Source of the DNA: Actinomycetospora succinea
GTDB lineage: Bacteria; Actinomycetota; Actinomycetes; Mycobacteriales; Pseudonocardiaceae
Direction: 5' to 3'
Length of the DNA stretch: 64,000 bases
Assembly: GCF_004363095.1 (NCBI RefSeq)
Contig: NZ_SNYO01000001.1
Location: forward strand, 186,001 to 250,000
A program made the translations under genes and the position numbers. This document shows positions 61,016-64,000 of this stretch, piece after piece (position 1 is the first letter of the stretch; every line of letters starts with the position of its first letter). The notes below the pieces were generated by a model. The model was not told the origin of the DNA, did no database searches, and saw only the letters and a program-made list of their open reading frames with translations.

Positions 61016-61405
61016 ATGTTCGACCACGTCGGATTCCCCTGTGGTGACGTCGAGACCTCCGTCGCCTTCTACACCGCGGTGTTCGCGCCCCTCGGCATGA
61101 CCGTCGGGCTGCGGATCCCCACCGGTCCGCCCGGAGCCCCCGAGGTCGTCGGCCTCGGCTCCGGCGGCGGGCACAACCAGTTCTGGCTCGCGCCCGGCCA
61201 CGCCGTCGAGCAGGAGCTGCACGTCGCGTTCGGTGCGCCCGACCGGGCGGCGGTCGACGCCGTCCACGAGGCGGCCCTGGCGCACGGGGCGGAGGTGCTG
61301 CACGCGCCCCGGATCTTCCCGGAGTACCACCCGGGCTACTACGCGGTGTTCCTCCGCGACCCCGACGGCCACAACGTGGAGGCCGTCCACCACACGTTCT
61401 CGTGA
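61016..61405 (+). CDS. VOC-family (glyoxalase-like) protein
   Basis: 129 residues, a single vicinal-oxygen-chelate domain: FDHVGFPCGDVETSVAFYTAVF at the start, and HPGYYAVFLRDPDGHNVEAVHH at the end with the usual metal-binding residues. Enzyme activity is not predictable. It lies 41 bases after the glycosyltransferase stop and converges on the zincin-like gene 7 bases downstream. It may ride on the glycosyltransferase transcript. Confidence 0.85.
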   Translation: MFDHVGFPCGDVETSVAFYTAVFAPLGMTVGLRIPTGPPGAPEVVGLGSGGGHNQFWLAPGHAVEQELHVAFGAPDRAAVDAVHEAALAHGAEVLHAPRIFPEYHPGYYAVFLRDPDGHNVEAVHHTFS

Positions 61406-61412
61406 GGCCGGG

Positions 61413-61904
61413 CTAGTCCTCGCCGGCGATCGTGTCCGGCTCGACGCCGAGGTAGCCCGCCACCTGCTCGACGAGCACGTCGTGGAGCAGGTCGGCGAGG
61501 TCCTCGCCGTCGAGCGCGCGCGCCTCCAGCGGGCGGCGGTAGAGCACGATGCGCGCGCGGGTCACGGCGCCGCGCCGGTCCATGCCGGCGGGCACGAGGC
61601 GCGCCAGCGGGATCTCGCCGTCGCCGAGCACCGCGTCGTCCTCCACCGGCGAGCGCGTGCCCGAGGGCACTTCCGGCACGTCGTCGACGGCGACGTCGAG
61701 GTCGGCGAGCTCGGCGCTCCAGCGCTCCTCGATCGGCTCGAGGGCCTCGAGCACCAGGGCGTCGAAGCGCTCGGCGCGCGTGCGGGACGCGGGGGAGCCG
61801 GACGGGTAGAGCGGCATCCGCAGGCCCCGCCCGCGCCGGTCGCGGCGCCGCCGACGCGGCCCCGGCGCCGGCGTGCTGCCCCGGCGGCTCGCGCTCCTGG
61901 TCAC
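61413..61904 (-). CDS. Zincin-like metallopeptidase family protein lacking HExxH
   Basis: 163 residues from the GTG at 61904. The C-terminal core ARIVLYRRPLEARA then LLHDVLVEQVAGYLG is that of the actinobacterial zincin-1 group (Rv3259 type). The canonical zinc helix HExxH is changed: here it is HDVLVEQ, so catalysis is doubtful. The N-terminal 45 residues are very Arg-rich. It diverges from the DUF3499 gene as Rv3259 sits beside Rv3258c. Confidence 0.75.
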   Translation of the reverse strand: MTRSASRRGSTPAPGPRRRRRDRRGRGLRMPLYPSGSPASRTRAERFDALVLEALEPIEERWSAELADLDVAVDDVPEVPSGTRSPVEDDAVLGDGEIPLARLVPAGMDRRGAVTRARIVLYRRPLEARALDGEDLADLLHDVLVEQVAGYLGVEPDTIAGED

Positions 61905-61999
61905 GCCCGCGGAGCCTACGCGGGGACGCCCGGACGGGGCGCGACGCGCCCCGCGCGCCTGCACGATGACGGCCGTTCGGCGGACTACTGTCCTGCGTC

Positions 62000-62458
62000 G
62001 TGCGAGGAGTGCGGAAGTGCTCACGGACCGGGTGTGGTCACGCGGCCGTGGCCACCCTGACCTATGTCTACTCGGACTCGACCGCCGTGGTCGGTCCGCT
62101 GGCGACGAGCGCCGAGCCGCACTCCTACGACCTCTGTGAACGCCACGCCGTCCGCCTCACCGCCCCGCGCGGGTGGGAGGTCGTGCGCTACGAGGGCGAG
62201 TTCCCGGCGGAGCCCTCCGCCGACGACCTGACCGCCCTCGCCGAGGCCGTGCGCGAGGCCGGGCGGGCCGACCGCCCGCTCGACGGCGGCGACGGCCGGG
62301 CGCGGGTGACCGCCGGGTCGGGCCTGGGGCAGGGGCTCCCGGGCCCGCCGCCGGGGGTGGCGAGCGGCATGGCCGGCGGCGTCGGCGGCGGTGTCGCGAG
62401 CACGCCGACGGGCCGTCGGGGCCACCTCCGGGTGCTGCCCGACCCCGCCTCCTCCTGA
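62000..62458 (+). CDS. DUF3499 zinc-ribbon-like protein
   Basis: 152 residues. Four metal-ligand candidates, CSRTGC near 7-12 and CERH near 46-49, suggest a zinc ribbon. YDLCERHAVRLTAPRGWEVVR is the family signature. The second half is Gly/Ala/Pro-rich and probably disordered. Conserved next to pmmA across actinobacteria (Rv3258c) but of unknown function. GTG at 62000 or 62009. Confidence 0.85.
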   Translation: MRGVRKCSRTGCGHAAVATLTYVYSDSTAVVGPLATSAEPHSYDLCERHAVRLTAPRGWEVVRYEGEFPAEPSADDLTALAEAVREAGRADRPLDGGDGRARVTAGSGLGQGLPGPPPGVASGMAGGVGGGVASTPTGRRGHLRVLPDPASS

Positions 62459-62471
62459 CCCGTGCACTGAT

Positions 62472-62503
62472 CGTTCCCGGACGGTCCGGGCCGTCCCGGA
62501 ACG
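62472..62503 (+). terminator. Hairpin between DUF3499 and pmmA
   Basis: 13-base arms (62472-62484 and 62491-62503) with one mismatch and a TCCGGG loop. It is probably a terminator or a processing hairpin between the two genes; no T-run follows. Confidence 0.5.
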
Positions 62504-62584
62504 GTCGTGGGCCACCGTTCACCCATCGGCGGACGTGCCCGCCCGGCGGGCGCAGGGTGTCGGTCGCGCCGATAGGCTGAGGAC

Positions 62585-64000
62585 GTGGCCAGTGCGCAGC
62601 AGGGGACACGAGAGGCTCCGGACAGGGCCCAGGTGATCGACCAGGTCATCAAGGCCTACGACATCCGCGGGCTGGTGGGCAGCCAGCTCGACACGACCTT
62701 CGTCCGCGACGTGGGTGCGGCCTTCGCGCGGGTCCTGCTCGACGAGCAGGAGCAGGGCACGGGGTCGGGCCTCGGCGGCGGCAAGGGCGTCGTCGTCGCC
62801 CACGACATGCGCGAGTCGTCGCCCGAGCTCTCCGAGGCGTTCGCCGAGGGCGTCACGTCGCTCGGCGTCGACGTCGTCGCCATCGGCCTGGCCAGCACCG
62901 ACGAGCTCTACTACGCCTCGGGCGCCCTCGAGATGCCCGGCGCGATGTTCACCGCCAGCCACAACCCGGCGACCTACAACGGCATCAAGCTCTGCCGCGC
63001 CGGCGCGGCGCCCGTGGGCCAGGACTCCGGGCTCGACGAGATCGCCGCGCTGCTCGACCGCGGGCCGGGCGAGGTCACCCCGGACTCCGGCGCGCGCGGC
63101 ACCGTGAGCCACCGCGACCTCCTCGAGGACTACGCGGCGTTCCTGCGCTCGCTGGTCGACCTCTCGGGCATCCGCCGGCTCTCGATCGTCGTCGACGCGG
63201 GCAACGGCATGGCCGGGCACACCGTGCCCGCGGTGACGGACCCGCTGCCGATCGAGGTCGAGCCGCTCTACTTCGAGCTCGACGGCTCGTTCCCCAACCA
63301 CGAGGCCAACCCGCTCGACCCCGACAACCTGCGCGACCTGCAGCGCAAGGTGATCACGCTCGGCCGCGTCGACGCCGGTCTGGCCTTCGACGGCGACGCC
63401 GACCGCGTGTTCCTCGTCGACGAGAAGGGCGACGCCGTCAGCCCCAGCGCGATCACCGCGCTCGTCGCCAGCCGCGAGCTGGCCAAGCACCCCGGCTCCA
63501 CGGTGATCCACAACCTGATCACCTCGCGGGCCGTCCCCGAGATCGTCACCGAGGCCGGCGGCACGCCCGTGCGCTCGCGGGTCGGGCACTCGTTCATCAA
63601 GGGCACGATGGCCGAGACCGACGCCGTGTTCGGCGGGGAGCACTCGGCGCACTACTACTTCCGCGACTTCTGGCGCGCCGACTCCGGCATGCTCGCGGCC
63701 CTGCACGTCCTGGCCGCCCTGGGCGAGCAGGACCGGCCGCTCTCGGAGCTGATGGCGCAGTACTCGCGCTACGCCGCGTCGGGCGAGGTCAACTCGACGG
63801 TCGACGACCCGCGCGCCGTGATGGCCGAGGTGGAGCAGACCTTCGGTGGGCGCGACGGCGTCACCACCGACGACCTCGACGGTCTCACCGTGACGCTTCC
63901 CGACGGCTCCTGGTTCAACCTGCGCCCGTCCAACACCGAGCCGCTGCTGCGGCTCAACGTCGAGGCCGCCGACGACGACGCCGTGGCCGCGCTGCGCGAC
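62585..64000 (+). CDS. pmmA: Phosphomannomutase/phosphoglucomutase, 5' part
   Basis: At least 472 codons from the GTG at 62585, open to the window end; a second GTG at 62633 is an alternative start. The alpha-D-phosphohexomutase fold shows the active-site serine in FTASHNPATYNGIK, the metal loop FDGDADRVFL and the phosphate-binding RPSNTEPLLRLN, so little of the C-terminus is missing. It makes mannose 1-phosphate, the substrate of the guanylyltransferase at 51 kb. It is the Rv3257c counterpart. Confidence 0.95.
   Translation, partial: MASAQQGTREAPDRAQVIDQVIKAYDIRGLVGSQLDTTFVRDVGAAFARVLLDEQEQGTGSGLGGGKGVVVAHDMRESSPELSEAFAEGVTSLGVDVVAIGLASTDELYYASGALEMPGAMFTASHNPATYNGIKLCRAGAAPVGQDSGLDEIAALLDRGPGEVTPDSGARGTVSHRDLLEDYAAFLRSLVDLSGIRRLSIVVDAGNGMAGHTVPAVTDPLPIEVEPLYFELDGSFPNHEANPLDPDNLRDLQRKVITLGRVDAGLAFDGDADRVFLVDEKGDAVSPSAITALVASRELAKHPGSTVIHNLITSRAVPEIVTEAGGTPVRSRVGHSFIKGTMAETDAVFGGEHSAHYYFRDFWRADSGMLAALHVLAALGEQDRPLSELMAQYSRYAASGEVNSTVDDPRAVMAEVEQTFGGRDGVTTDDLDGLTVTLPDGSWFNLRPSNTEPLLRLNVEAADDDAVAALRD

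Noticed and set aside
1-64000. tRNA, rRNA, insertion sequence, integrase or prophage
   Set aside because: I found no cloverleaf or rRNA-like stretch, transposase motif, flanking terminal repeats or phage structural gene; this is a reading by eye, not a program search.

Overview
The window is a very GC-rich (roughly three quarters G+C by eye), densely coded actinobacterial chromosome segment. Gene content points to Actinomycetales with an arabinogalactan-type wall and coenzyme F420 (wbbL, rmlD, LCP ligase, fbiA/fbiB, whiB2, accD5/accE/accA3). The gene set and order match the Mycobacterium tuberculosis Rv3257c-Rv3303c neighbourhood, but with many non-mycobacterial insertions. A Pseudonocardiaceae-like host (Pseudonocardia, Actinomycetospora or a relative) is the best guess; this is inference from content and style, with no database search.

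Layout. 0-10 kb: the 3' end of lpdA, a large LuxR/ATPase regulator, a degenerate ATP-grasp protein, and the glycerol module glpK-glpF divergent from glpD. 9.6-12.2 kb: small membrane proteins and an MFS exporter. 12.3-22.2 kb: acyl-CoA carboxylase locus (accA3, accD5, accE), with maf, a SAM-methyltransferase, a BASS transporter, a YceI protein, birA and a PH-domain membrane protein. 22.1-26.1 kb: MaoC hydratase, HisN-type phosphatase, a response regulator/histidine kinase pair and small unknowns.

26.2-32.7 kb is an accessory, biosynthesis-like island. Four minus-strand genes overlap end to end (GT2 glycosyltransferase, cytochrome P450, adenylate-forming ligase, SDR dehydrogenase). They diverge from a second P450 whose stop overlaps the start of a DMT-type transporter. 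The island sits between the orthologues of Rv3278c and Rv3277, which are neighbours in M. tuberculosis.

32.6-41.4 kb: GtrA protein, a membrane-bound sigma/anti-sigma fusion, a degenerate GGDEF-like protein, purK-purE, a TetR/FAD-monooxygenase pair with twin operators, FadE25-type acyl-CoA dehydrogenase and a DUF805 protein closed by a strong terminator. 41.4-53.1 kb: envelope genes (TIGR03089, LCP, rmlD, wbbL, mannose-1-phosphate guanylyltransferase), interrupted by a TetR/MpaB-oxygenase/hydrolase group and followed by an AlkA-type glycosylase. 53.1-64 kb: NUDIX-fbiB-fbiA, a site-2 protease, whiB2, a 1174-residue glycosyltransferase/membrane fusion, VOC and zincin-like proteins, DUF3499 and the 5' part of phosphomannomutase.

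I see no rRNA or tRNA gene, IS element, prophage or CRISPR array. Non-coding structure is mostly hairpins and palindromes: three terminator-grade hairpins, a 19-bp-arm nested hairpin after glpD, a 23-bp palindrome present twice (once inside a gene), a short interspersed repeat inside three coding regions, and paired TetR operators.
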